From AP-15 sp045802495 (lineage in GTDB: Bacteria; Pseudomonadota; Alphaproteobacteria; ATCC43930; CGMCC-115725), in contig JBJMQW010000492.1 in NCBI GenBank assembly GCA_045802495.1, forward strand, positions 1-5,628: a stretch of 5,628 bases of DNA, given 5' to 3'. The notes under the pieces are model-generated. The model did no database searches. It saw only the letters and a list, made by a program, of their open reading frames with translations, and was not told where the DNA came from. A program made the position numbers and the translations under genes. Shown piece after piece: positions 1 through 5,628 of this stretch (the first letter of the stretch is position 1; every line of letters starts with the position of its first letter).

Positions 1-355
1 CCACCAGTGCCAGCGCATCCTCGAATGCGAGGTTTTGACCGGGACCTGATCCGCGGAGGGCATTATGGCCAGCGGTCATGTGAACCGCGCAAACAGGCCG
101 AACACATGGCTGCACCGACCAACGCTGCAAACGTGAAGAAAGTCCTTGCCAACCCGGAGCCGTCGACACATGGCACTGAGCAAACGATTGATGCAGTCGC
201 CGCGAGGTTCGTTGCTGGGGTACAGCTGACGCTCCCGGCCAATTGCCCGACCTCCGTCGTTGACCCCAAGCAGACCTCCGGTGTGGTGGTGGCGAGCAGC
301 AGAGTTGGGTGGTAGGCCGCCATCGGAGAGCTATCGAATATGGATATCGCATCCG
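1..355. other. Region downstream of the operon with no supported gene
   Basis: Both strands have short open frames here, but none shows a recognisable domain or ribosome site. The plus-strand frame reaching 315 is open from the left edge, so it could be the tail of a gene outside the window, but its translation matches no family I know. No convincing terminator for the operon was found just past its stop codon at 356-358; the best local inverted repeat (342-345 with 351-354) is only 4 bp. A 5-bp hairpin at 19-32 followed by TTTT is too weak to call. Confidence 0.6.
61..180. repeat. Possible dispersed repeat segment (recognised from memory only)
   Basis: The plus-strand readings MASGHVNRANRPNTWLHRP (from the ATG at 65) and, in another frame, AAPTNAANVKKVLANPEP resemble short hypothetical peptides that I recall as recurring in Bradyrhizobium-type genomes. 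Similar peptides appearing in several frames of the same DNA points to conserved nucleotide sequence rather than a conserved protein. No terminal repeats, target duplication or transposase motif is visible. The boundaries are approximate and the identification is tentative. Confidence 0.3.
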
Positions 356-2440
356 TTAGCGGCTTCCAATCGCGCGCTGCGCGACCGGATGCAGCGACAC
401 CGGTGGCAGCACTATGCTGGGCACGGCGTCAAGATGGCAGGCGATGGCGTGTGACTCGCTCAGCGTCTTGAACGGTGGCGCTTTTGTATCACAGATCAAC
501 CCTAGTTTGTGGGGGCAGCGCGACGCGAACACACAGCCGGTGCGCCCCGCGGCAAGTCCGGTGGAAGCAGTCTCCGGTACCGCTGGCGGTTCGTCGTCGG
601 CCGCCGAGGCGAGCAGAATTTCAGTGTAAGGGTGATGTGGCTGCGCGAGAACTTCGGCGGCTGTGCCGATCTCGCAGATTCGGCCGCGATACATCACCGC
701 GACTCGGTCCGAGAGCTGCGCCACGACGGCGAGGTCGTGTGAGATGAACAGATAGGACAAGCCGAACGCGTCGCGCAAATCGGCCAGCAGATTGACGATC
801 GTCGCCTGCACCGACACGTCGAGCGCAGAGACGGGCTCGTCGCAGACGATAAAGCGTGGCTCGGTGGCGAGCGCCCGCGCTATTGCGACCCGCTGCCGCT
901 CCCCGCCGCTCAGCTGATGGGGATACCGCGCGCGGTAGGCAACGGGCAGCCGCACCATATCGAGCAGCGCCTCGACACGTTGGGTACGATCGCGCGGTTT
1001 TGTCAGACCGAAGAGGGCGAGCGGCCGTTCCAGCGCCTCGCCTACAGATAGCTTTGGATTGAGCGACGAGCCGACATTCTGGAAGACGATCTGCGCCTGC
1101 TTACGGAACGGGCTCAGCGCCTGGCCCGGCAAGCGGGCGAGATCGGCCCCGTCGAACTCGACGCTGCCGCCGCTCTGCCGCAACAGCTGCAGCAATAGGC
1201 GGCCGAGCGTGGATTTGCCGCAGCCGCTCTCGCCGACAAGGCCCAGAACCTCACCGGGCGAGATTGAGAACGAGACGTCATTCACCGCCGGGACGCGCTT
1301 CGGCGGCTGATGCAGCCGCGGCCGGCCGCCGGCGACCGACAGACGCCAAGAGGTCAGACCCCTGCCCGTGCCGAAGGTCTTGGTGAGTTGCGTCGCGTTT
1401 ACCAGCGCATCGCCGCGCCGAAACGCTGGTGCGGCAACGGCCGCGACTTGCTGACGTGGCCACGGACCCAACGCACCCGCCTTCCAGCACCGCACCCGAT
1501 GACCGTCGGGGGTGATCGTCAAAGGCTGGGGACCGGCGCTGCAGCGCGGCTCGTGAAAGGGGCAACGCGGCGCGAACACGCAGCCGGCATCCGGTTCTGC
1601 GGTTGTCGGCATCTGGCCGTCAATAGCGGCGAGGCGGTTGTTCCGAGACGCGGCTGCGAGCGGAGGCCGTGAAGCCAGCAATCCCTTACTGTAGGGATGG
1701 GCGGGCTGCTCCAGCACGCGACGGACGTCGCCCAGTTCGACGAGCTGACTCGCATACATTACCGCGACGTCATCGCAGAGCCGCCGGACGACGCCGAGAT
1801 TGTGGCTGATGAACAGAAGGGTGATGCCCTTGTCGCGTCTGAGGCGCGACAATAAGCGCAGGATCTGCGACTCGACCGTGACGTCGAGGGCCGTCGTCGG
1901 CTCGTCCAGAATCAGAAGCGGCGGTTCACAGGCGAGCGCCGCAGCGATCAGCGCGCGCTGTTTCATTCCGCCCGACAGCTGGTGCGGGAAGGCGCGGGCG
2001 ACTTCGGCGGCACGATCGATCCCCATCTCCTGCAATGCGACCTCGGCGCGGCTCAGCGCCTCGGCGAGCGGCAGCCCGAGATGCTGCACCATCGGCTCGG
2101 CGATCTGCCGTCCGACCCGCAGCGCCGGGTTGAGGGCCGTGAACGGATCCTGAAAGACGGCCCCGATCCGCTGCCCAAGAATGCTTCGCCGCTGGGCCGG
2201 CGTGAGCCCGGCGAGGTCTTGGCCCTCAAACAAAATAGCGCCGGTGATCTCCGCCGCTGGACCCAGAAAGTCCAGGATTGCACCGGCAATGCTGCTCTTG
2301 CCCGATCCGGATTCACCGACGATGGCCAGCGCCCCTCCCTGTTCGAGCGTAAAGCTGACATCGCGCACGGCGGCGACCTGCCGCTCGCCCTCGCGGTAGC
2401 GGATCGTGAGATTGCGGATCTCGAGCAGCGGCGCATTCAT
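356..2440 (-). CDS. Fused dipeptide/oligopeptide-type ABC transporter ATPase (two NBDs, DppD-DppF/GsiA-like)
   Basis: Cytoplasmic ATPase that powers the importer; one chain of 694 residues supplies both nucleotide-binding domains. NBD1 (about 5-260): Walker A GESGSGKSS 42-50, Q-loop Q97, signature LSGGM 155-159, Walker B LLILDEP 175-181 with E180, D-loop ALD, switch H213. NBD2 (about 346-612): Walker A GESGCGKST 403-411, Q454, LSGGE 510-514, Walker B FIVCDEP 530-536 with E535, SALD 538-541, H568. Both sites therefore look catalytically complete. Each domain ends with the oligopeptide-type C-terminal region carrying four cysteines (C287, C293, C300, C318 and C636, C642, C650, C668). The protein is longer than E. 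coli GsiA (623 residues), partly through an insert at about 356-384 and a 26-residue tail. The ATG at 2438-2440 sits in an ATGA overlap with the DppC-like gene. It is the last visible gene of the operon. Confidence 0.96.
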   Translation of the reverse strand: MNAPLLEIRNLTIRYREGERQVAAVRDVSFTLEQGGALAIVGESGSGKSSIAGAILDFLGPAAEITGAILFEGQDLAGLTPAQRRSILGQRIGAVFQDPFTALNPALRVGRQIAEPMVQHLGLPLAEALSRAEVALQEMGIDRAAEVARAFPHQLSGGMKQRALIAAALACEPPLLILDEPTTALDVTVESQILRLLSRLRRDKGITLLFISHNLGVVRRLCDDVAVMYASQLVELGDVRRVLEQPAHPYSKGLLASRPPLAAASRNNRLAAIDGQMPTTAEPDAGCVFAPRCPFHEPRCSAGPQPLTITPDGHRVRCWKAGALGPWPRQQVAAVAAPAFRRGDALVNATQLTKTFGTGRGLTSWRLSVAGGRPRLHQPPKRVPAVNDVSFSISPGEVLGLVGESGCGKSTLGRLLLQLLRQSGGSVEFDGADLARLPGQALSPFRKQAQIVFQNVGSSLNPKLSVGEALERPLALFGLTKPRDRTQRVEALLDMVRLPVAYRARYPHQLSGGERQRVAIARALATEPRFIVCDEPVSALDVSVQATIVNLLADLRDAFGLSYLFISHDLAVVAQLSDRVAVMYRGRICEIGTAAEVLAQPHHPYTEILLASAADDEPPAVPETASTGLAAGRTGCVFASRCPHKLGLICDTKAPPFKTLSESHAIACHLDAVPSIVLPPVSLHPVAQRAIGSR
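2437..2440 (-). other. ATGA stop/start overlap, DppC-like to ATPase
   Basis: The ATG of the fused ATPase and the TGA of the DppC-like permease share bases (ATGA on the minus strand). This is a classic arrangement for translational re-initiation. It supports the chosen ATPase start, for which the preceding 20 bases show no strong ribosome site. Confidence 0.85.
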
Positions 2441-3300
2441 CGGCGACCGCCGAGCCTGGGGTCGAGCACCTCCCGCAAGCCGTCACCGACCAGGCTGATC
2501 CCGATGACCGTGATGCTCATCGCGATCCCGGGTGCCAGCGAGATCCATGGCGCCGTGTCGACAAAGGCGCGGCCGTTGCTGATCATCAAGCCCCAATCGG
2601 CGGCGGGCGGCTGCACGCCGAAGCCGAGAAAGCTGAGCACTGCGCCCAACAGCACAGCGAACACTACGCGCAGGCTAGCCTCCACCATCAGGACCGGCCA
2701 GATATTGGGCAGCAGCTCGCGCAACAGGATGTAGCCCAGCCGCTCGCCGCGGGCGCGCGCCGCCTCGATGAACTCGCCGCTCATCAGGTCGAGCGTAACG
2801 CTGCGGGTGACGCGCGCTATCGGCGCCACCGCCAGAACGCCGATCGCGATCGCCGTCTTCATCATGCTCGGCCGCGTCACCGCCAGGATCAACAGCACCA
2901 GCATGATCGGCGGGAACGCCAGCATCACGTCGAGCGTGCGCATGACCACCTCGTCGGTCACCCCTCGCCGGTAGCCGGCAATGAGCCCCAGCGGCACGCC
3001 GATCCCCATGCTGATCAGGGTCGCGGTGACGCCCAGCGCAAGCGAGAGTTGCGATCCGAGCAAGAGGCGACTGAATACGTCGCGGCCGTATTCGTCGGTC
3101 CCGGCGAAGTAGTGCAGATTCGGCGGCAGGAAGCGGTCGCGAATATGCATCTGGTCATAAGGATAAGGCGCGATCCATTGCGCCAGTGCGGCGACGACGA
3201 TCAGAATGACGACAAGGGCGCCGCCGATCACCAGCGGCGCGGTAAGTCGGCGGCGGCGGATGACCGGGGCTATCGTCAGCTCAGTCAATCGAGCCGCCAT
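2437..3300 (-). CDS. ABC transporter permease, DppC/GsiD-like
   Basis: Second inner-membrane channel subunit, partner of the DppB-like protein. It has 287 residues, normal for DppC. A basic cytoplasmic N-terminus (RRRR at 15-18) precedes the first span at about 21-44. The hallmark GTDEYGRDVFSRLLLGS is at 67-83. Further spans lie at about 84-109, 124-142, 146-163, 203-228 and 253-276. The EAA coupling motif covers 179-201 (EAARARGERLGYILLRELLP), followed by LSFLGFGVQPPAADWG at 222-237 and the C-terminal GDGLREVLDPRL. The ATG at 3298-3300 lies inside the end of the upstream permease gene, out of frame with it, and no better start is nearby. The stop codon overlaps the start of the ATPase gene by four bases. 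No strong ribosome site precedes it, so coupled translation is likely. Substrate unknown. Confidence 0.96.
   Translation of the reverse strand: MAARLTELTIAPVIRRRRLTAPLVIGGALVVILIVVAALAQWIAPYPYDQMHIRDRFLPPNLHYFAGTDEYGRDVFSRLLLGSQLSLALGVTATLISMGIGVPLGLIAGYRRGVTDEVVMRTLDVMLAFPPIMLVLLILAVTRPSMMKTAIAIGVLAVAPIARVTRSVTLDLMSGEFIEAARARGERLGYILLRELLPNIWPVLMVEASLRVVFAVLLGAVLSFLGFGVQPPAADWGLMISNGRAFVDTAPWISLAPGIAMSITVIGISLVGDGLREVLDPRLGGRR
3281..3300 (-). other. 20-nt overlap of the two permease genes
   Basis: The last codons of the DppB-like gene (YGGSID and TGA) share bases with the first codons of the DppC-like gene (MAARLT) in a different frame. No good Shine-Dalgarno sequence is visible just before the second ATG. 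This suggests that ribosomes ending the first gene help start the second, keeping the two channel subunits near equal amounts. The overlap is seen directly; the coupling is inferred. Confidence 0.8.
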
Positions 3301-4237
3301 AGCGAATGCGCGGGTTCACTATGCCGTAGAGCAGGTCGGCCGTTAGGTTGGCGAGGCAGTAGACCCCCGTCAGCACCAGGATCGCCGCCTGCATCAGCGG
3401 CAGATCCTGACGTTCGAGCGCCCCGACCAACATGCGGCCGAGTCCGGGGTAGGCAAACACCGTTTCGACCGCGACGATGCCCCCGATCAAAAAGCCGAAA
3501 TCCTGCGCCAGCACGGTGATCGACGGGATCAGCGCGTTGCGCAGCGCGTGACGCAGGATCACCAGCCGTTCCGGCAGCCCGCGTGCGCGGGCCACCTTGA
3601 CATACATGCTCTCCAGCGCCTCGACCATGCTGGAACGCGTCAGCCTCGCGACATGGGCGAGCAAGGTAAGCGTCAAGGTCGCGACCGGCAGCACGAGATG
3701 GCCGACGAAAGCGCCCAGCCCGTCGGAGAGGTTGGCATAGCCCGAGGAAGGCAGCAGATGGAACGTACTGCAGAACAACAGGATAAAGACGAGACCCCAA
3801 TAAAACTCGGGTAGCGAGATCCCGAAATAGGTGAAGATCGACGCGGCATGGTCCGGCCATCGGTTGCGCCACACCGCCGCGATCACGCCGAGCGCCAAGC
3901 CCAGGGTAGAGACCACGGCCATCGACGAGACGGCCAGGATCGCCGAGCGGCTGAAGGCGTCCCATAAAATCGGCGCCACCGGCCGCTCCATCTCGAACGA
4001 TTGCCCCATGTCGCCTTGCAGCATATGGCTCGCCCAGCGCCAGTACTGCACCGGCAACGGCTGGTCGAAACCGAGCTTGTGTTCGAGCGCCGCCTGCGTC
4101 TCAGGTGTCGAGTATTGGCCGAGGATCAGCGCCGCGGCATTGGACGGCAGGGCGTGCGTGGCAAGAAACACCAGCACCGACATCGCCACCATGATGAACA
4201 CGACGGCGCTCAGCCGCTGTAAAACGTAGCCAGTCAT
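3281..4237 (-). CDS. ABC transporter permease, DppB/GsiC-like
   Basis: Inner-membrane subunit that forms half of the translocation channel of a peptide/nickel-type importer. It has 318 residues, the normal family length. Hydrophobic segments lie at about 9-29, 99-122, 133-155, 177-197, 236-260 and 281-305, giving six membrane spans with a long periplasmic loop after the first. The cytoplasmic coupling (EAA) motif is clear at 216-238, with ARARGLPERL followed by RHALRNALIP. The following ETVFAYPGLGRM (258-269) and the C-terminal NPRIRYG are also typical of DppB. The start is ATG at 4235-4237, giving the usual MTGYVLQRL opening. A run of six G (4240-4245 on the minus strand) ends only two bases before the ATG, closer than an ideal ribosome site, so translation initiation may be modest. 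The gene follows a hairpin-rich gap and overlaps the next permease gene by 20 nt. Substrate unknown. Confidence 0.96.
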   Translation of the reverse strand: MTGYVLQRLSAVVFIMVAMSVLVFLATHALPSNAAALILGQYSTPETQAALEHKLGFDQPLPVQYWRWASHMLQGDMGQSFEMERPVAPILWDAFSRSAILAVSSMAVVSTLGLALGVIAAVWRNRWPDHAASIFTYFGISLPEFYWGLVFILLFCSTFHLLPSSGYANLSDGLGAFVGHLVLPVATLTLTLLAHVARLTRSSMVEALESMYVKVARARGLPERLVILRHALRNALIPSITVLAQDFGFLIGGIVAVETVFAYPGLGRMLVGALERQDLPLMQAAILVLTGVYCLANLTADLLYGIVNPRIRYGGSID

Positions 4238-4289
4238 CGCCCCCCGCTCAGAGCCTGACCGAGATGCAAGAGGTCACCGATTAGTCGTC

Positions 4290-4309
4290 ATTCCCGCGAA
4301 AGCGGGAAT
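4290..4309. repeat. Left palindromic unit of the REP-like pair
   Basis: ATTCCCGC (4290-4297) and GCGGGAAT (4302-4309) form a perfect 8-bp stem around a GAAA loop. In the minus-strand transcript this is the hairpin nearest the permease gene. No run of U follows it, so it does not look like a rho-independent terminator. Confidence 0.85.
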
Positions 4310-4334
4310 CCAGTGACGGCGAGTGCGGAGACGG

Positions 4335-4360
4335 CTGCCCCCTGTTCTTGCCAGGGGCAG
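4335..4360. other. Central hairpin between the two repeat units
   Basis: CTGCCCC (4335-4341) pairs with GGGGCAG (4354-4360), a 7-bp GC-rich stem. T4343-A4353 and G4344-C4352 can extend it past a bulged base at 4342. No U run follows on either strand. It is unlike the flanking units and probably forms the spacer stem of the composite element. Confidence 0.7.
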
Positions 4361-4368
4361 GCTCTGGA

Positions 4369-4386
4369 CCCCCGCTTTCGCGGGGG
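4369..4386. repeat. Right palindromic unit of the REP-like pair
   Basis: CCCCCGC (4369-4375) and GCGGGGG (4380-4386) form a perfect 7-bp stem around TTTC on the plus strand, which reads GAAA on the minus strand. It lies 44 nt past the binding-protein stop codon. It is therefore the first hairpin met by a 3'-to-5' exonuclease approaching the binding-protein message after the other hairpins are lost. Confidence 0.8.
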
Positions 4387-4430
4387 CGACGATAATGTGT
4401 CGAAGAGCCAATCTCACTTTGAGCCGGTCC

Positions 4431-5628
4431 TCAGGCGGTCAATGCCGCCTTGCTGAAATCCAGCACCATCAGCGGCGAGACCACGACATCGCGCACTTTA
4501 TTGCTGAAGCCGCAGGCGAAGTTCTGCACATAGATGATGCTGCCCGGGCTGTCGTCGAGCAGCATCTCCTGAAAGCGGCCGTAGAGCTTCGCCTGTTCGG
4601 TCGTAGAGTTTGTGGCCCGGGCGGCGTCGAGGACCTTGTCCACCTCTGGGTTCTTGTAGTGCCACAGGGTGTTATTCCACGACCCGCTGCTGTGATACCA
4701 GGAATAGGTCATCAGATCGGGCGTGGCCCGGCCATAAAAGCCGTCGGCCGAAAACCGCACCTTGCCTTCCATCTCGGCGAAGAACTTGTCAGGCGGCGCG
4801 ATGCGCAGCTGGACGTTGATGCCGGCCTGCTTGGCGGCGTCGCGGAATGCGGTGGCCAGCCGCTCGCGCGGGGGATTGTTTCCCGGTACGTACATTTCGA
4901 GCTCCCAGCCCGGGGCGATCCCCGCCTCGGCCAGCAGCTTCTTCGCGCCGGCGATGTCGGCGCCGCCGATCGGGATGTCCTTACGGAAATACGGATGAAA
5001 CGGCGGGATCGGCGTCAGTGTCGGGGTGGCGTGGCCGAACATCGCGATCTCGGCGATGGCCGGCTTGTCGATCAGCTTGTTGAAGGCGCGGCGCACGCGA
5101 GGGTCGTCGAACGGCTTCATCTCGCAGTTCCAGATGATGCCCTGCCACCGTCCGGCCTGAACCTCCTCGACATGCGCCACGCTGCTTTTGGCGAGCTTCT
5201 CAATGTGCTCCGGCGGCAGGTCGAAGACTGCATCGACCGCGCCGCTTTCGAGCGCCGCAACGGATGTGGTGAACTCCGGAATGATGCGGATGATCACGCG
5301 ATCGAGCCTCGGCACGCCGGGCAGGAAATAGTCGGGGTTGCGCTCCATCACCAACTGATCGCCCGGGCGGTACTCCACAAATTTGAACGGCCCGGTGCCG
5401 ATCGGATGGGTGGTCAGCGTGTCGACCGTGCTTTCACTGACGATCGCCGCCTGGTAGGCAGCCGCCGCCGCAGGCAGGTCGGCATAGGGGATAGACAGAT
5501 TGAACCTGACGGTTAGCGGGTCGACCGCCTCGATGCTGTCGACCATGCTGAAATTGACCCGCAAGACAGAGCCGACGTCCTTGTCGAGGATCCGCTTGAA
5601 GGTGAAGACGACGTCGGACGCGTCGAAC
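4431..5628 (-). CDS. ABC transporter substrate-binding protein, family 5 (partial, N-terminus beyond window)
   Basis: Periplasmic or extracytoplasmic receptor that binds a small solute and delivers it to the two permeases encoded downstream. 398 residues are visible, ending in TGA at 4431-4433. The frame stays open to the right edge, so the start, any signal peptide and about the first quarter of a usual 500-540-residue protein are missing. The visible part opens with FDASDVVFTFKRILD, the SBP_bac_5 segment that follows lobe I. GTGPFKF at residues 77-83 leads into RNPDYF at 96-101. KPFDDPRVRRAF at 171-182 is the usual signature after the hinge, and the C-terminal lobe has WYHSSGSWNN at 310-319. 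A TTG codon at 5562-5564 is internal, not the start, because family-conserved sequence continues upstream of it. Family assignment is firm. The substrate is unknown; peptides, glutathione, opines or other solutes are possible. It is separated from the permease genes by a 193-nt gap holding hairpins. Confidence 0.95.
   Translation of the reverse strand, partial: FDASDVVFTFKRILDKDVGSVLRVNFSMVDSIEAVDPLTVRFNLSIPYADLPAAAAAYQAAIVSESTVDTLTTHPIGTGPFKFVEYRPGDQLVMERNPDYFLPGVPRLDRVIIRIIPEFTTSVAALESGAVDAVFDLPPEHIEKLAKSSVAHVEEVQAGRWQGIIWNCEMKPFDDPRVRRAFNKLIDKPAIAEIAMFGHATPTLTPIPPFHPYFRKDIPIGGADIAGAKKLLAEAGIAPGWELEMYVPGNNPPRERLATAFRDAAKQAGINVQLRIAPPDKFFAEMEGKVRFSADGFYGRATPDLMTYSWYHSSGSWNNTLWHYKNPEVDKVLDAARATNSTTEQAKLYGRFQEMLLDDSPGSIIYVQNFACGFSNKVRDVVVSPLMVLDFSKAALTA

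Larger units (their letters stand above)
4284..4392. repeat. Paired REP-like inverted repeats with central hairpin, between binding-protein and permease genes
   Basis: Two related palindromic units face each other. The left unit (4285-4313) and the right unit (4364-4392) are reverse complements at 24 of 29 positions without gaps, including a perfect 14-base block (4293-4306 against 4371-4384). Each unit is itself a small hairpin with a GAAA or TTTC loop, and a third hairpin lies between them. In a minus-strand transcript three of the five mismatched pairs become G-U wobbles, so either three hairpins or one long stem could form. The core CCCGCGAAAGCGGG resembles abundant dispersed repeats of alphaproteobacterial genomes; this is from memory, not from a search. 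One plus-strand reading of the right unit gives LWTPAFAGAT, a peptide I recall as a common false gene call over such repeats. Confidence 0.85.

Noticed and set aside
15..36. Small hairpin followed by TTTT, possible plus-strand terminator
   Set aside because: The stem is only 5 bp (19-23 with 28-32), an alternative pairing (15-18 with 25-28) competes with it, and only four T follow. Too weak to call.
7..315. Plus-strand frame open from the left edge, ending at 315
   Set aside because: No domain, no ribosome site and mixed composition; it covers the suspected repeat. It could be the tail of an outside gene but cannot be supported here.
63..323. Minus-strand open frame of 86 codons just downstream of the operon
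   Set aside because: Its Ala/Thr/Cys-rich translation has no recognised family, there is no ribosome site, and it overlaps the suspected repeat on the opposite strand.
1982..2734. Plus-strand open frame of 250 codons
   Set aside because: It is antisense to the ATPase and DppC-like genes, crosses their junction and shows no family motif; a by-product of GC-rich codon use.
3285..3965. Minus-strand open frame of 226 codons in another frame
   Set aside because: It lies within the DppB-like gene, which has full family motifs in its own frame. The alternative reading is Arg/Gly-rich and lacks membrane segments.
4284..4392. Repeat hairpins as a rho-independent terminator
   Set aside because: Stable stems are present, but no U run follows any of them on either strand, and the downstream genes belong to the same importer.
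4392..4411. Possible internal promoter: TTGGCT and CATTAT on the minus strand upstream of the DppB-like gene
   Set aside because: The boxes are only 8 nt apart, far from the roughly 17 nt needed.
4323..5516. Plus-strand open frame of 397 codons
   Set aside because: It lies antisense to the binding-protein gene and starts inside the repeat element. Its translation is rich in Arg, Gly and His with no domain, whereas the minus strand gives a clear SBP_bac_5 protein.

Overview
This GC-rich window carries most of one minus-strand operon for a binding-protein-dependent ABC importer of the peptide/nickel/opine (Dpp/Opp/Gsi) type. GC-rich third codon positions and a dispersed-repeat pair built on CCCGCGAAAGCGGG suggest an alphaproteobacterium, perhaps close to Bradyrhizobium. 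This placement is inferred from composition and from recall of similar repeats, not from any database search.

Layout, in the direction of transcription (right to left). (1) 5628-4431: a family 5 extracytoplasmic solute-binding protein whose N-terminus, including any signal peptide, lies beyond the right edge. (2) 4430-4238: a 193-nt gap holding a paired inverted-repeat element (4284-4392) made of three hairpins. (3) 4237-3281: a DppB/GsiC-like permease. (4) 3300-2437: a DppC/GsiD-like permease, overlapping the previous gene by 20 nt. (5) 2440-356: a single 694-residue protein with two complete ATPase domains (DppD-DppF or GsiA architecture), overlapping the second permease by 4 nt (ATGA). (6) 355-1: no gene that can be supported; part of it resembles sequence repeated in Bradyrhizobium-type genomes.

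The parts form a complete importer. The periplasmic protein captures a solute, the two permeases form the membrane channel, and the fused ATPase supplies both ATP sites. The three membrane and ATPase genes overlap and are probably translationally coupled. The binding-protein gene is set apart by the hairpin element, an arrangement that in other importers lets the binding protein be made in excess. The substrate cannot be told from the sequence; oligopeptides, glutathione-like peptides, opines and other small solutes are all possible.

I found no RNA gene, CRISPR array, transposase, clear promoter or convincing rho-independent terminator. The window looks like an ordinary nutrient-uptake operon. 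The inter-gene repeat pair, the duplicated cysteine clusters of the fused ATPase and the unexplained left 355 bases are the items worth a second look.
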